64,000 nucleotides of DNA. Origin: Aquamicrobium defluvii. Its GTDB lineage: Bacteria > Pseudomonadota > Alphaproteobacteria > Rhizobiales > Rhizobiaceae. A program made the translations under genes and the position numbers. The stretch covers positions 1 to 64,000 of the forward strand of contig NZ_SNZF01000023.1 in NCBI RefSeq assembly GCF_004363725.1, written 5' to 3'. Shown one piece after another: positions 45,626-54,768 of the stretch; the stretch's first letter is position 1, and each line of letters begins with the position of its first letter. The notes below the pieces were generated by a model, which did not search any database, was not told where the DNA came from, and was given only the letters and a program-made list of their open reading frames with translations.

Positions 45626-46393
45626 TCAGGGTCTGAGGCGCAGGGTCTCGAAATATGTGCGTTCGATCTTCCTGAAGGTGCCGTCCGCGACGATTTCGTC
45701 GATAAGCCTGTCGATGGCCTCTCCAAGCGGGTCGTTGCCTTTGGCGACCGCAATGCCCATCTCGGTGCCGAGCGCCGGATCGGTGATGTTCGGGCCGATC
45801 TGCTCATAGGCATCCATCCCGCCGTTCCGCTCCATCCATGGGAACATGGCGACGGACTCGGCGAAGACTGCATCCAGCCGGCCGTTCTGGAAATCGAGAA
45901 ACATGTCGTCGCTCGACGAGTAGGCGTGGATGGAGATCGCGGTGCCGAAACGTTCCCGCAGCCAGTGCTCGTGCGTGGTGGATGCCTGCACGCCGATGGC
46001 GCGGCCTTCGAGGCTCCCGGGCGTGAATTGCAGGCCGCTGCCCTTCTGCGCGACCATCAGGCCGTAGGAGAAGTAATAGGGCTTTGAAAACCGCACCTGC
46101 TGGTGCCGCTCAGGCGTCATGGTCACCGACGACATCAGGACGTCGAACTTGCCGGCTTGCAGGGCCGGTATCAGCCCGTCCCATTGCACGACGATCCATT
46201 CGCACCGCCGTTGCAGGCGTTTGCACAGCTCTTCGCCGAAATCGATGTCGAAGCCGTGCACCTTTCCATCGGAGCCGACGGCATTGAAAGGCGCATATGC
46301 GCCTTCTACACCCATGCGCAGGGGCGGATCGTCCGCGCGCGCCGCACCTCCTGCGAGCAGGATGGACAAAGCGGCGAAAAGCGCGGTCTTCAT
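45626..46393 (-). CDS. amino-acid ABC transporter substrate-binding protein (family 3)
   Basis: A 255-residue periplasmic protein with a signal peptide (MKTALFAALSILLAGGAARA, cleavage near 20) and the polar amino-acid binding fold. Landmarks are LRMGVEGAYAPFNAVGSDGK, GFDIDFGEELCKRLQRRCEW, MSSVTMTPERHQQVRFSKPY and the hinge GRAIGVQASTTHEHWL. No permease or ATPase gene is adjacent, so it is an orphan that must work with a transporter elsewhere or act as a sensor. Confidence 0.9.
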   Translation of the reverse strand: MKTALFAALSILLAGGAARADDPPLRMGVEGAYAPFNAVGSDGKVHGFDIDFGEELCKRLQRRCEWIVVQWDGLIPALQAGKFDVLMSSVTMTPERHQQVRFSKPYYFSYGLMVAQKGSGLQFTPGSLEGRAIGVQASTTHEHWLRERFGTAISIHAYSSSDDMFLDFQNGRLDAVFAESVAMFPWMERNGGMDAYEQIGPNITDPALGTEMGIAVAKGNDPLGEAIDRLIDEIVADGTFRKIERTYFETLRLRP

Positions 46394-46422
46394 TGGGCCG
46401 TCCCGTAATGGCTGGGGCGTTT

Positions 46423-46989
46423 TCAGTCCTTGGCGCGTTCCACGTAGGAACCGTCGGCGGTCATCACCACGATGCGGGTGCCGACGGTGATGTGCGGCGG
46501 CACGGCCGTCTTGACGCCGTTGGACAGGATCGCCGGCTTGTAGGATGAGGATGCGGTCTGGCCCTTGGTGGTCGGCTCGGTCTCCACCACCTCGTAGATG
46601 GCGCGCTGCGGCAGTTCCAGCGCGATGCCCACGCCCTCGTGCACCGACAGCGTCACCGACATGCCTTCCTGCAGGTAGGGCGCGCTGTCGCCCACCACGT
46701 CCTCGGACACGGCGATCTGGTCGTAGCTTTCCGGATTCATGAAGTGGAAGCCTTCGCCGTCCGCGTAGAGGAAGGTGTGCTCGCGGTCCTCGACGTGCGC
46801 GCGCTCGACCTGCTCGGTGGTGCGGTAGCGCTCGGAGACCTTCACGCCGTCGGAAATGCGGCGCATGTCGAGCTGGGTGACGGGCGTGCCCTTGCCGGGA
46901 TGGATGTTCTCGGCGGAAAGGATCACGTAGAGCTTGCCGTCCTTGTCGACGACGTTGCCTTTACGGAGGGAACTGGCAATTACCTTCAC
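46423..46989 (-). CDS. efp: translation elongation factor P
   Basis: Relieves ribosome stalling at polyproline. The 188 residues match the standard length. [20 protein letters not shown] starts the first domain; the modified lysine is Lys33 in NIHPGKGTP; the C-terminal OB domains include [17 protein letters not shown] and [22 protein letters not shown] 46989 is chosen over the longer frame (to 47022) because it gives the family N-terminus and has AGGAAG 7 bases before it. The modifying ligase gene epmA is divergent, 124 bases away. Confidence 0.96.
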   Translation of the reverse strand: MKVIASSLRKGNVVDKDGKLYVILSAENIHPGKGTPVTQLDMRRISDGVKVSERYRTTEQVERAHVEDREHTFLYADGEGFHFMNPESYDQIAVSEDVVGDSAPYLQEGMSVTLSVHEGVGIALELPQRAIYEVVETEPTTKGQTASSSYKPAILSNGVKTAVPPHITVGTRIVVMTADGSYVERAKD

Positions 46990-47113
46990 AAGTCTGCTTC
47001 CTGAAAATCGTGTTGCGGCCAAACGGCTGTGGCAGCCATAGGGGGCGCTTTACCCTATAAGTACGCCAATCGCCAGCCGGTTCAAAAACATCAGTTCAAA
47101 GACGACCCGAAAA

Positions 47114-48169
47114 ATGACCCTTGAAGCTTCGCCCTGGTGGACGCCGCACGTCCATGCCGACCGCCGTCCGCGCCTGCTGCTGCGCAATCGCATTGCCAGC
47201 GCGATCCGCGATTTGTTTGCCGCACATGACTTCGTGGAGGTCGATGCGGCGGCTCTCCAGATCTCACCCGGCAACGAAACCCATCTGTCGGCCTTTGCAA
47301 CCGCCGAAATAAAGCTGGATGGAAGCACGCAGCCATTCTATCTGCATACGTCGCCGGAGTTCGCCTGCAAGAAGCTGCTGGCTGCGGGTGAGCAGCGCAT
47401 CTTTTCCATGGGGCCGGTATACCGCAACCGCGAACGTTCGGCCCTGCACCACCCCGAATTCACCATGCTCGAGTGGTATCGGGTCGGCGAGGCTTATGAA
47501 CGTCTGATGGAGGATTGCGCCGCATTGCTGGCGCTGGCGGCCGACCGGGCTGGCGTGCGGACATTCTCCTTCCGCGACCGCACGGCCGATCCTTATGCCG
47601 AGCCGGAGCGTGTCAGCGTCGCGGAGGCGTTCCGTCGCCACGCCGGCATCGACCTTCTGGCGACGGCCGCGCAAGACGGCAGCACCGACCGCGACGCGCT
47701 GCATGCGGCGCTGGTCCAGGCTGGCCTTCGCACCGCGCCGGACGATACATGGTCCGACCTCTACAGCCGGGTGATGGTGGAATGCGTTGAGCCGCAACTG
47801 GGGCAGGGGCGGGCCACGGTGTTGTGCGAATACCCGATCGTCGAGGCGGCACTTGCCCGCCCCGCGCCGCACGATCCGCGCGTGGCCGAGCGCTTCGAGC
47901 TTTATTGCTGCGGCGTCGAACTCGCCAACGGCTTCGGTGAGCTGACCGATCCGGTCGAGCAGCGCAAGCGCTTCGAGGCCGACATGGACGAGAAGGAGCG
48001 CATCTATGGCGAGCGCTATCCGATCGACGAGGAGTTTCTGGCGGCGCTCGCCATCATGCCGGACGCCAGCGGCATTGCACTTGGCTTCGACCGTCTGGTG
48101 ATGCTGGCGGCGGGTGCCAACCGCATCGAGGACGTGATCTGGACGCCGGTGGCCGGCCGCTGGGGCTGA
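47114..48169 (+). CDS. epmA: EF-P lysine ligase (EpmA/GenX)
   Basis: Class II lysyl-tRNA-synthetase-like enzyme of 351 residues lacking the anticodon-binding domain; it attaches (beta-)lysine to EF-P. Motif 2 is FSMGPVYRNRERSALHHPEF, preceded by YLHTSPEFACKKLLAAG; motif 3 is GIALGFDRLVMLAAGANRIE. FELYCCGVELANGFGELTDP carries the amino-acid pocket. It lies head to head with its substrate gene efp. The lysine aminomutase gene epmB is not in the window. Confidence 0.95.
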   Translation: MTLEASPWWTPHVHADRRPRLLLRNRIASAIRDLFAAHDFVEVDAAALQISPGNETHLSAFATAEIKLDGSTQPFYLHTSPEFACKKLLAAGEQRIFSMGPVYRNRERSALHHPEFTMLEWYRVGEAYERLMEDCAALLALAADRAGVRTFSFRDRTADPYAEPERVSVAEAFRRHAGIDLLATAAQDGSTDRDALHAALVQAGLRTAPDDTWSDLYSRVMVECVEPQLGQGRATVLCEYPIVEAALARPAPHDPRVAERFELYCCGVELANGFGELTDPVEQRKRFEADMDEKERIYGERYPIDEEFLAALAIMPDASGIALGFDRLVMLAAGANRIEDVIWTPVAGRWG

Positions 48170-48177
48170 TGCCAACG

Positions 48178-48290
48178 GGAGCGATTCCAGCAAAAGCACG
48201 AAGCGGCTTTGCGTTCGGAATTGCGTAAAAAAAAAGTTCAGAGCGTTTCTGCGGTTCGAGGAGACGCGGAAAGGCTCGGGCAAGCCGCTC
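48178..48290. repeat. dispersed intergenic repeat, copy after epmA
   Basis: GAGCGATTCCAGCAAAAGCA (48180 onward) followed by CGAAGCGGCTTTGCGTTCGG and a nine-A run parallels the copy at 11333-11430. The second half (GAGCGTTTCTGCGG) again resembles the start of the copy at 63209. It lies directly behind the epmA stop. Confidence 0.6.
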
Positions 48291-48299
48291 CACAAAAGA

Positions 48300-48329
48300 A
48301 AACGGCCCTGAAGCGATTCCGGGCCGTTT
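48300..48329. terminator. bidirectional hairpin between epmA and pntB
   Basis: AAACGGCCC (48300-48308), a 12-base loop, GGGCCGTTT (48321-48329). The 9-base stem with A/T flanks lies between converging genes and can terminate both. Confidence 0.75.
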
Positions 48330-48352
48330 CGTTTCAGCGGGGAAAGGGTGGA

Positions 48353-49753
48353 TCAGTGATCCATTGCCTTGACGATTTCCTCGGTCATTTTCTTGGCGTC
48401 GCCGAGCAGCATCATGGTTCCGTCCTTGTAGAACAAGGTGTTGTCGATGCCGGCATAGCCGGAGCCGAGCGAGCGCTTGACGAACAGGCAGGTGCGCGCC
48501 TTGTCGACGTCGAGGATCGGCATGCCGTAGATCGGCGAGGACTTGTCGTCGCGGGCCGAGGGGTTGGTGACGTCGTTGGCGCCGATGACATAGGCGACGT
48601 CGGCCTGCGCGAACTCCGAGTTGATGTCCTCGAGCTCGAACACCTCGTCGTAAGGCACGTTGGCCTCGGCCAGCAGCACGTTCATGTGGCCGGGCATGCG
48701 GCCGGCGACCGGGTGGATGGCGTACTTGACCTCGACCCCGTTGGCCTTGAGCTTGTCGGCCATCTCGCGAACGGCGTGCTGGGCCTGTGCCACCGCCATG
48801 CCGTAGCCGGGCACGATGATGACCTTCTGGGCATTCATCATCAGGTAGGCGGCGTCGTCGGCCGAGCCTTGCTTGACGGTACGCTCGATGCCGTCGTCGC
48901 CGCCTGCGGAAGCCGCCTCGCCGCCGAAGCCGCCGAGGATGACCGAGATGAAGGAGCGGTTCATGCCCTTGCACATGATGTAGGACAGGATGGCGCCCGA
49001 GGAACCCACCAGAGCACCGGTGATGATCAGTGCCAGATTGCCGAGGGTGAAGCCCAGTGCCGCCGCTGCCCAGCCCGAATAGGAATTGAGCATCGACACC
49101 ACCACCGGCATGTCGGCGCCGCCGATCGGGATGATCAGCAGCACGCCCAGCACCAGCGACAGGGCCACGATCAGCCAGAACACGGTGGTCGACTGAGTGG
49201 TGACCAGCATGACGATCAGCACCACCAGGCCAACGCCCAGCACGATGTTGATGAGGTGGCGTGCCGGCAGCATGATCGGCTTGCCGGACATGCGCCCATC
49301 GAGCTTGAGGAAGGCGATGACCGAGCCGGTGAAGGTGATGGCGCCGATGGCGACGCCAAGGCTCATCTCGACCAGCGCCTGGCCGTGGATGGCGCCGATG
49401 GTGCCGATGCCGAAGCTCTCCGGCGCATGGATGGCGGCGGCCGCGACCATCACCGCGGCGAGGCCGACGAGCGAGTGGAAGGCGGCGACCAGCTGCGGCA
49501 TCGAGGTCATGGCGATGCGCCGCGCCACCACCGCGCCGACGCCGCCGCCGATGGCGAGGCCGAGCAGGATCAGCACCAGCCCGCCGGCCGACGGCGTTGC
49601 CAGCGCGAGCGTGGTGAGGATGGCGATGCCCATGCCCACCATGCCGTAGATGTTGCCCTGGCGGCTGGTGGTCGGATGCGACAGGCCCCTTAGCGCCAGG
49701 ATGAACAGAATGCCGGAGACCAGATAGAGGAACGAAGCGAGGTTGACGGACAT
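48353..49753 (-). CDS. pntB: NAD(P) transhydrogenase beta subunit
   Basis: Proton-translocating transhydrogenase subunit of 466 residues. The first 290 residues hold about nine membrane helices (ASFLYLVSGILFILALRGLS; LIVALSLVLGVLLIIPIGGA). The C-terminal domain III binds NADP (VIIVPGYGMAVAQAQHAVRE, IHPVAGRMPGHMNVLLAEAN, VIGANDVTNPSARDD, KRSLGSGYAGIDNTLFYKDG). It is the last gene of the pntA1-pntA2-X-pntB operon. The unknown gene X ends one base before the pntB ATG. Confidence 0.96.
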   Translation of the reverse strand: MSVNLASFLYLVSGILFILALRGLSHPTTSRQGNIYGMVGMGIAILTTLALATPSAGGLVLILLGLAIGGGVGAVVARRIAMTSMPQLVAAFHSLVGLAAVMVAAAAIHAPESFGIGTIGAIHGQALVEMSLGVAIGAITFTGSVIAFLKLDGRMSGKPIMLPARHLINIVLGVGLVVLIVMLVTTQSTTVFWLIVALSLVLGVLLIIPIGGADMPVVVSMLNSYSGWAAAALGFTLGNLALIITGALVGSSGAILSYIMCKGMNRSFISVILGGFGGEAASAGGDDGIERTVKQGSADDAAYLMMNAQKVIIVPGYGMAVAQAQHAVREMADKLKANGVEVKYAIHPVAGRMPGHMNVLLAEANVPYDEVFELEDINSEFAQADVAYVIGANDVTNPSARDDKSSPIYGMPILDVDKARTCLFVKRSLGSGYAGIDNTLFYKDGTMMLLGDAKKMTEEIVKAMDH

Positions 49754-49754
49754 G

Positions 49755-50303
49755 CTACTCTATGGCCTCCATCGTACCGCCGGAGAATTCGACGGCTGCA
49801 AATTCGGGGTAGACCTGACGCAGGATAGCCACCTGCTGCAGGTCGTTGACGCGGACGAGGTACCATTGGCCTTCGTCCAGCAGGGCCAGCGTTTCCGATT
49901 TCGCCCGCATCCTGCCGGTGGCTTCGGAATTCATCACCGTCTCGGTCGGGATCAGGGCATAGGGTTCGCCGTCGGCAAGCTCGGCCTGCTTCAGCGCGTC
50001 CATGTCCATGCCGAATTCTTCCAGTTCGACGGCGGCGAGGGCGGCCTCCATCTGCTGCACCACAACGGTGCGCAGAGCCTCGACCTCAAGGCCGGCCTGC
50101 TTTGCAATGAACGCCATCACGCGCGGCGGAATGGTGTTGGCGACCTTGTCGTAATCCTCGTCGCGCATGGCCTTGTCGAAGGCCGCGACGGTCTGCTGCA
50201 GCTTCTCCTTCTCCTCCCCGCTCAGCGGACGCGCGCCGGCCGGTGCGGCAAGAATGGAAAGGGCGGCAAGGACAGGCAGGAAGGGCTTGAGAAGCGCTCT
50301 CAT
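49755..50303 (-). CDS. exported protein of unknown function inside the transhydrogenase operon
   Basis: A 182-residue protein with a signal peptide ([20 protein letters not shown], cleavage near PAGARP). The mature part is mostly helical and acidic: a helix around residues 28-60 ([20 protein letters not shown]), [20 protein letters not shown] near 68, then [20 protein letters not shown] and a beta-like end [23 protein letters not shown] 50303 overlaps the pntA2 stop in ATGA and its stop lies one base from pntB. It therefore looks like an integral operon member, not an insertion scar. Family not recognised; a periplasmic role linked to the pump is a guess. Confidence 0.8.
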   Translation of the reverse strand: MRALLKPFLPVLAALSILAAPAGARPLSGEEKEKLQQTVAAFDKAMRDEDYDKVANTIPPRVMAFIAKQAGLEVEALRTVVVQQMEAALAAVELEEFGMDMDALKQAELADGEPYALIPTETVMNSEATGRMRAKSETLALLDEGQWYLVRVNDLQQVAILRQVYPEFAAVEFSGGTMEAIE

Positions 50304-50713
50304 CGTCCGTCCTTCTTCTTGTACATGGCCAGCATGCGCTGGGTGACGAGGAAGCCGCCGAAGATGTTGACGGCAGCCAGCACCAGCGCCACGAAGCCGA
50401 AGCCGGTGGCAAGGCCGGCAGCCGAGATGCCAACGGCCAGCAGCGCGCCGACCACGATCACCGAGGAGATGGCGTTGGTAACCGCCATCAACGGCGTGTG
50501 CAGCGCCGGCGTCACCGACCACACCACATAGTAGCCGACGAAGATCGCCAGCACGAAGATGGCGAAACGGAACACGAAGGGATCGACCATGCCGCCCGAC
50601 AACGCGTGGGCGGCATCGCCGGCGGCACCGGAAGTGGCCAGATCCTGTACCGCCATGCGCACCGCGGCGCTGGCCTGGTCGAGCTGGTCGAGGGCTTTCT
50701 GCAGAGTTTCCAT
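50300..50713 (-). CDS. pntA2: NAD(P) transhydrogenase alpha subunit, membrane part
   Basis: The second half of a split alpha subunit, 137 residues, with about four membrane helices ([59 protein letters not shown]) and the conserved [16 protein letters not shown] segment. ATG 50713 shares its bases with the pntA1 stop (TGATG). In E. coli this is fused to the NAD-binding part; the split form is usual in alphaproteobacteria. Confidence 0.95.
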   Translation of the reverse strand: METLQKALDQLDQASAAVRMAVQDLATSGAAGDAAHALSGGMVDPFVFRFAIFVLAIFVGYYVVWSVTPALHTPLMAVTNAISSVIVVGALLAVGISAAGLATGFGFVALVLAAVNIFGGFLVTQRMLAMYKKKDGR

Positions 50714-52005
50714 CACGCGTTCTCCCCACCGGTCTTTCTGGAGGATGTGGCCGTCGACGGCTTTCTGGCCGCTTTAGGCGCAGCAGGTTTTTTCGCAGCC
50801 GCGCTTTTTGCTTTCGCCGCTGCCGGAACCCTGGCCTTCGCGGCTTCCTTCGCGGGCGCTGCCTCCTCCGCCTTGCCGGCAAAGTTCGGGTGCACGATCT
50901 TGCCGGTGTCGGTCAGCATGGTGGCTTTCACCAGCTCGTCCTCGCGGTTGATCGCAACCTGCCTGCTCTCCTTGTCGATCATCGTCTCGAGGAAAGCATA
51001 GAGGTTCCTGGCGTAGAGCAGCGAGGCCGAAGCCGCCACGCGGCCGGGCACGTTGAGATGGCCGACGATCTTCACGCCATTGGCGGTGGTCACGATCTTG
51101 CCCGCCTCGGCGCCTTCGACGTTGCCGCCACGCTCCACAGCCAGATCGACGATCACCGAGCCGGGCTTCATGCTGGCCACCACATCCGCCGCGATCAGGC
51201 GGGGGGCGGGGCGCCCGGGGATCAGCGCCGTGGTGATGACGATGTCCTGCTTGGCGATATGCTCGGCCGTCAGCGCGGCCTGCTTCGCCTGATATTCTTT
51301 GGACATCTCCTTGGCGTAGCCGCCCGCCGTCTCGGCCGCCTTGAACTCCTCGTCCTCAACGGCGAGGAACTTCGCGCCCAGCGACTGGACCTGCTCCTTC
51401 ACGGCGGGGCGCACGTCGGTGGCCGTCACCACCGCGCCCAGACGCCGTGCCGTGGCGATCGCCTGAAGTCCTGCCACTCCGACGCCCATCACAAACACCT
51501 TCGCCGCCGGCACGGTGCCTGCCGCCGTCATCATCATCGGCAGCGCCCGGTCGTATTCGGCCGCCGCGTCGATCACCGCCTGGTAGCCGGCAAGGTTGGC
51601 CTGGCTCGACAGCACGTCCATCACCTGCGCGCGGGTGATGCGCGGCATGAACTCCATCGCAAACGCGGTCACCCCCGCACGCGCCATGGCTGCGACGGAA
51701 GCCTCGTTGCCGTAAGGGTCCATGGTGGCCAGAACCGCCGCACCCGCCTTGTAGCCCTTCAGCTCCGCGTCTGTGGGGCGCCGAACTTTCAGCACCACAT
51801 CTGCCCTGGCGGCGTCGGAAGCCTTGCCGATTTTGGCGCCGGCTTTCGAAAACTCATCGTCGACGATGCGCGATGCCAAACCGGCACCGGCCTCGACGAT
51901 AACGTCGAAGCCAAGGCCGACAAGTCGCTTTACGCTGTCTGCCGAAGCCGCAACGCGAGCTTCGTTGGCTTCAACCTCGCGAGGTATGAAGATGATCTGT
52001 CCCAC
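50713..52005 (-). CDS. pntA1: NAD(P) transhydrogenase alpha subunit, NAD-binding part
   Basis: Soluble domain I of transhydrogenase, 430 residues, of the alanine dehydrogenase/PNT family: [20 protein letters not shown] at the start, [20 protein letters not shown] near 135, the NAD fold [20 protein letters not shown] near 170 and [20 protein letters not shown] near 290. The last 55 residues form a Lys/Ala/Pro-rich tail ([20 protein letters not shown]), longer than a usual linker and probably disordered. It starts at GTG 52005. It heads the operon, 88 bases downstream of the cytochrome oxidase subunit IV gene. Confidence 0.94.
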   Translation of the reverse strand: MGQIIFIPREVEANEARVAASADSVKRLVGLGFDVIVEAGAGLASRIVDDEFSKAGAKIGKASDAARADVVLKVRRPTDAELKGYKAGAAVLATMDPYGNEASVAAMARAGVTAFAMEFMPRITRAQVMDVLSSQANLAGYQAVIDAAAEYDRALPMMMTAAGTVPAAKVFVMGVGVAGLQAIATARRLGAVVTATDVRPAVKEQVQSLGAKFLAVEDEEFKAAETAGGYAKEMSKEYQAKQAALTAEHIAKQDIVITTALIPGRPAPRLIAADVVASMKPGSVIVDLAVERGGNVEGAEAGKIVTTANGVKIVGHLNVPGRVAASASLLYARNLYAFLETMIDKESRQVAINREDELVKATMLTDTGKIVHPNFAGKAEEAAPAKEAAKARVPAAAKAKSAAAKKPAAPKAARKPSTATSSRKTGGENA

Positions 52006-52093
52006 CGCAGGATCCTTTCGGCTGGATTATTGCCTAGCCCGCATCGGTGGCGACCCTCTTGATGCCGCCCCGAGGGTCAAAGGGATTAAGTGA

Positions 52094-52318
52094 TCAGCGC
52101 AGGAGAAAGGCGCCAACGACGAAGGCAAGCAGGAAGACAATAAAGCCGGAAACGGCTCCCCCCGCAAAAAAACCGAAGGCCATGCCGATCAGGATGGCCG
52201 CGCATCCCAGCGCGGAATATTTCGTCAGCGACGTAAACAGATTGTAGGTTTTCTCATGCTCGGCATAGTCCATCTGGGCGCCGAGTTCGACAGGACCCGC
52301 GGGCGAATGGTCAGCCAT
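52094..52318 (-). CDS. aa3-type cytochrome c oxidase subunit IV
   Basis: A 74-residue membrane protein of the bacterial CoxIV family: a short polar N-terminus (MDYAEHEKTYNLFTSLTKYS) and a hydrophobic hairpin (AAILIGMAFGFFAGGAVSGF, IVFLLAFVVGAFLLR). This small gene is regularly found before pntA in Rhizobiales. The ATG follows a GGAGGGG ribosome site. It may share a promoter with the pnt operon. Confidence 0.88.
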   Translation of the reverse strand: MADHSPAGPVELGAQMDYAEHEKTYNLFTSLTKYSALGCAAILIGMAFGFFAGGAVSGFIVFLLAFVVGAFLLR

Positions 52319-52514
52319 AGGAAATACCCCTCCGAAATTATCTCAGGGGCACATAGCGAAAACGGGACCCGAGGGCAATGGTGCTGTTGCCGCACCGGTA
52401 TGAACCGGACGGCTTTTTTGCCACTGGCGCAATCGAAGGCCGGAACAGGCGATTTCCACGCGGGCCGGATCGTGCGAAATGCTGTCTTGGTCATCTGAAG
52501 GAGACGGACATTTC

Positions 52515-53132
52515 ATGACGCCAGCCAGCTTCCTGGCCTACAGTGCGGCGCTGGGTATTGCCGCCGCCATCCCCGGCCCGGGTGTCACCGCACTGGTCGC
52601 GCGGGCGCTGGGCTCCGGATTCCGCTCGTCCTTCACCATGCTGATCGGTCTCCTGCTCGGCGATCTGTTCTACCTGACCGCCGCCGTGCTCGGTCTTGCC
52701 TTCGTTGCCCAGCAGTTCGGCATGGTTTTCACGGTCATCAAATGGTTCGGCGTGCTTTATCTCGCCTGGCTTGGCTGGCGCTTCTGGCGCGAAGGCATCA
52801 CGCCGGAGAACATCGAGGCCGGCAGGGCGCGGGGCGGGCTTCTGTCGAGTTTCCTCGGCGGGCTGACCCTGACGCTCGGCAATCCCAAGACCATGGTGTT
52901 CTATCTCGCGATCACGCCGACCGTTATCGATCTGAACAGCATCACCCTGTCCGACTATGTGGTTCTTGCCTTGATCACGGCGGTGGTTCTGACCGTCGTG
53001 CTGCTGCCCTATCTGGTGCTTGCCTCGCGGGCACGCTGGTTCCTGTCTTCGCCAAGGGCATTGAAGATGCTCAACCGCACGGCGGCGACTTTCATGGTGG
53101 GGGCTGCCGCAGCCATTGCCGCCCGGCACTGA
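52515..53132 (+). CDS. LysE/RhtB-family amino-acid exporter
   Basis: A 205-residue inner-membrane protein with about six helices. The family signature is near the N-terminus: FLAYSAALGIAAAIPGPGVT, and GARALGSGFRSSF-like sequence follows. LGWRFWREGI and FLGGLTLTLGNPKTMVFYLA are also typical. ATG 52515 is preferred to the longer frame from 52479, which lacks similarity. Substrate unknown. A hairpin overlaps the stop. Confidence 0.92.
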   Translation: MTPASFLAYSAALGIAAAIPGPGVTALVARALGSGFRSSFTMLIGLLLGDLFYLTAAVLGLAFVAQQFGMVFTVIKWFGVLYLAWLGWRFWREGITPENIEAGRARGGLLSSFLGGLTLTLGNPKTMVFYLAITPTVIDLNSITLSDYVVLALITAVVLTVVLLPYLVLASRARWFLSSPRALKMLNRTAATFMVGAAAAIAARH

Positions 53133-53169
53133 AGCGCAAGGAGCTTTCAGATCCGCTCCTTGCGCTTCA
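53130..53169 (+). terminator. 15-bp hairpin overlapping the LysE-family stop codon
   Basis: TGAAGCGCAAGGAGC (53130-53144, including the TGA stop), loop TTTCAGATCC, GCTCCTTGCGCTTCA (53155-53169). The stem is perfect. A T-run (TGTTTTTA) follows 7 bases later, so termination is likely though not classic. Confidence 0.7.
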
Positions 53170-53183
53170 GGTTCCTGTTTTTA

Positions 53184-53230
53184 CGCATGCCGTTGTCCCG
53201 AAACCGGTTCCCGCTTTCGGGCGACATGCT
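53184..53230. repeat. palindromic intergenic repeat (CCCGAAA...TTTCGGG type)
   Basis: Nested inverted repeats: GCATG (53185-53189) with CATGC (53225-53229), and CCCGAAA (53197-53203) with TTTCGGG (53215-53221) around CCGGTTCCCGC. This element type is widespread in Rhizobiales genomes and differs from the repeat at 11333. Confidence 0.55.
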
Positions 53231-53282
53231 TTGGCTGGCGCCCCATTTCGGAGACGGATCGGATTATTTTTTCATGATTATA

Positions 53283-53313
53283 AAAATATAGGGAATGAAT
53301 TTTCTTATATTTT
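53283..53313. promoter_or_regulatory. AT-rich inverted repeat upstream of cysK
   Basis: AAAATATA (53283-53290), 15-base spacer, TATATTTT (53306-53313), within an AT-rich patch at 53263-53325, about 110 bases before cysK. It may be an operator or part of the promoter. No known sulfur-responsive riboswitch fold was recognised. The rest of 53133-53424 holds only the hairpin and repeat listed separately. Confidence 0.3.
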
Positions 53314-53424
53314 AATTTTAGAGCAAGGGAACCGCTCGGATATTGCCGTTGCGCACCCTATGTCTTGGCGTGACAAGCCTGCGCCCAGAAATCCTGTGCG
53401 ACAAACCCTGCGAGAGCGAGTTCC

Positions 53425-54405
53425 ATGACCAAGGCAGAAACCTTTCCGAAAGCTCCCGGCCGCGGCCGCATCTACGATTCCATTACCGAAACCGTCGGCA
53501 ACACGCCGCTGGTGCGGCTCGACCGTTTTGCCGCCGAGAAGGGCATCGTCGCCAGACTGGTCGCCAAGCTGGAATTCTTCAATCCCATCGCCTCGGTCAA
53601 GGACCGGATCGGCGTCGCCATGATCGAGGCGCTTGAGGCCGAAGGCAGGATCGCGCCCGGCAAGACCACGCTGATCGAGCCGACCTCGGGCAATACCGGC
53701 ATCGCGCTTGCCTTCACCGCCGCCGCCAAGGGTTATCGCCTGATCCTGACCATGCCGGAAACCATGTCGGTGGAGCGCCGCAAGATGCTGAGCCTGCTCG
53801 GCGCGGAACTGGTTCTGACCGAAGGCGCAAAGGGCATGAAGGGGGCGATCGCCAGGGCCGACGAACTGGCCGCGTCCATTCCCGACGCCATCATTCCCCA
53901 GCAATTCGAGAACCCGGCCAATCCGCAAATCCATCGCAACACGACAGCCGAGGAAATCTGGAACGACACGCATGGCGAGGTGGACATCCTCGTTTCCGGC
54001 ATCGGTACGGGCGGCACCATCACGGGCGTCGGCCAGGTGCTGAAAAGCCGCAAGCCGTCCGTGCAGGTGGTGGCGGTCGAGCCGGAGGCGTCGCCTGTGC
54101 TTTCCGGCGGCGCACCGGGTCCGCACAAGATCCAGGGAATCGGCGCGGGCTTTGCGCCCAAGGTGCTCGACACCGCCGTCTACGACGAGATCGTGACGGT
54201 TTCCAACGAGGACGCCGTCGCCAATGCCCGCCTTGTCGCGCGGCTGGAGGGGGTTCCGGTCGGTATCTCGTCAGGCGCGGCCCTGCAAGCGGCGGCGGTG
54301 GTCGGCTCGCGACCCGAAAATGCCGGCAAGACGCTTGTCGTCGTCATCCCGTCCTTTGCCGAGCGCTATCTGTCGACGGTGCTTTTCGAAGGGCTCGGCG
54401 GCTGA
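53425..54405 (+). CDS. cysK: cysteine synthase A (O-acetylserine sulfhydrylase)
   Basis: PLP enzyme of 326 residues that makes cysteine from O-acetylserine and sulfide. The cofactor lysine is in [20 protein letters not shown] near residue 58; the substrate loop is [20 protein letters not shown]; the phosphate cradle is [32 protein letters not shown] is near the C-terminus. The N-terminus [19 protein letters not shown] is standard. It is monocistronic, with a terminator behind it. Confidence 0.96.
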   Translation: MTKAETFPKAPGRGRIYDSITETVGNTPLVRLDRFAAEKGIVARLVAKLEFFNPIASVKDRIGVAMIEALEAEGRIAPGKTTLIEPTSGNTGIALAFTAAAKGYRLILTMPETMSVERRKMLSLLGAELVLTEGAKGMKGAIARADELAASIPDAIIPQQFENPANPQIHRNTTAEEIWNDTHGEVDILVSGIGTGGTITGVGQVLKSRKPSVQVVAVEPEASPVLSGGAPGPHKIQGIGAGFAPKVLDTAVYDEIVTVSNEDAVANARLVARLEGVPVGISSGAALQAAAVVGSRPENAGKTLVVVIPSFAERYLSTVLFEGLGG

Positions 54406-54430
54406 CGCCTGTGGCCTGCGCGGCATGGAA

Positions 54431-54464
54431 AAAGGGCGGCGTACCGAAAGATGCGCCGCCCTTT
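54431..54464. terminator. terminator hairpin after cysK
   Basis: AAAGGGCGGCG (54431-54441), 12-base loop, CGCCGCCCTTT (54454-54464). The 11-base stem has A/T ends on both sides, so it can also end the small minus-strand ORF run that stops at 54483. Confidence 0.8.
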
Positions 54465-54482
54465 GTCGTCGAAAGCGGAAGA

Positions 54483-54614
54483 TCAGCGCCGGCGCAGATC
54501 TGCGGGGCGCGGGCTGTGATAGGTGGTGATGCGGGCCGCCCGGCCTGCCATGTCGATGCCCTTGCGCGCCGCGTTGCCGGGAACCCTGCTCGTATGCATG
54601 GACGGCATGCTCAC
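54483..54614 (-). CDS. small ORF, 43 residues, last of an overlapping chain
   Basis: The product would read VSMPSMHTSRVPGNAARKGI and end in PRPADLRRR. GTG 54614 overlaps the stop of the preceding small ORF in GTGA; ATG 54608 is the alternative. By hand count 37 of 43 sense codons end in G or C, as in real genes here, although high GC makes that weak evidence. The peptide is basic with no membrane helix. A terminator hairpin lies 19 bases downstream. No family recognised. Confidence 0.35.
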   Translation of the reverse strand: MSMPSMHTSRVPGNAARKGIDMAGRAARITTYHSPRPADLRRR

Positions 54615-54745
54615 ATCTTGCCGGCGCTGCGGCGCAGGGTTGCTGGTCCTGGTCCGCGCATATAATGGCGTTCGGGCTTGTAGGCAGGGGCGATGAGCTG
54701 GCGCAGGGCCGCCGCGAAGCGGCGCAAAAGGTTCAAGATCGTCAT
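54611..54745 (-). CDS. small ORF, 44 residues, amphipathic basic N-terminus
   Basis: The product begins MTILNLLRRFAAALRQLIAP and ends RRSAGKM. The first 18 residues would form an amphipathic basic helix. About 77 percent of codons end in G or C. Its ATG overlaps the stop of an upstream 8-codon ORF in ATGA, and its stop overlaps the next ORF in GTGA. There is no ribosome site of its own, so coupling would be needed. Could be a small membrane-associated protein or a chance frame. Confidence 0.35.
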   Translation of the reverse strand: MTILNLLRRFAAALRQLIAPAYKPERHYMRGPGPATLRRSAGKM

Positions 54746-54768
54746 GTCGCGTCGTCCGGTTTACCCAT
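54742..54768 (-). CDS. possible 8-residue leader ORF
   Basis: ATG 54768 opens MGKPDDAT and stops at 54742 in a four-base ATGA overlap with the next ORF. GGGAGG lies only 2 bases before the ATG, closer than ideal. It would be the first of three coupled mini-ORFs. Very short, so support is weak. Confidence 0.2.
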   Translation of the reverse strand: MGKPDDAT

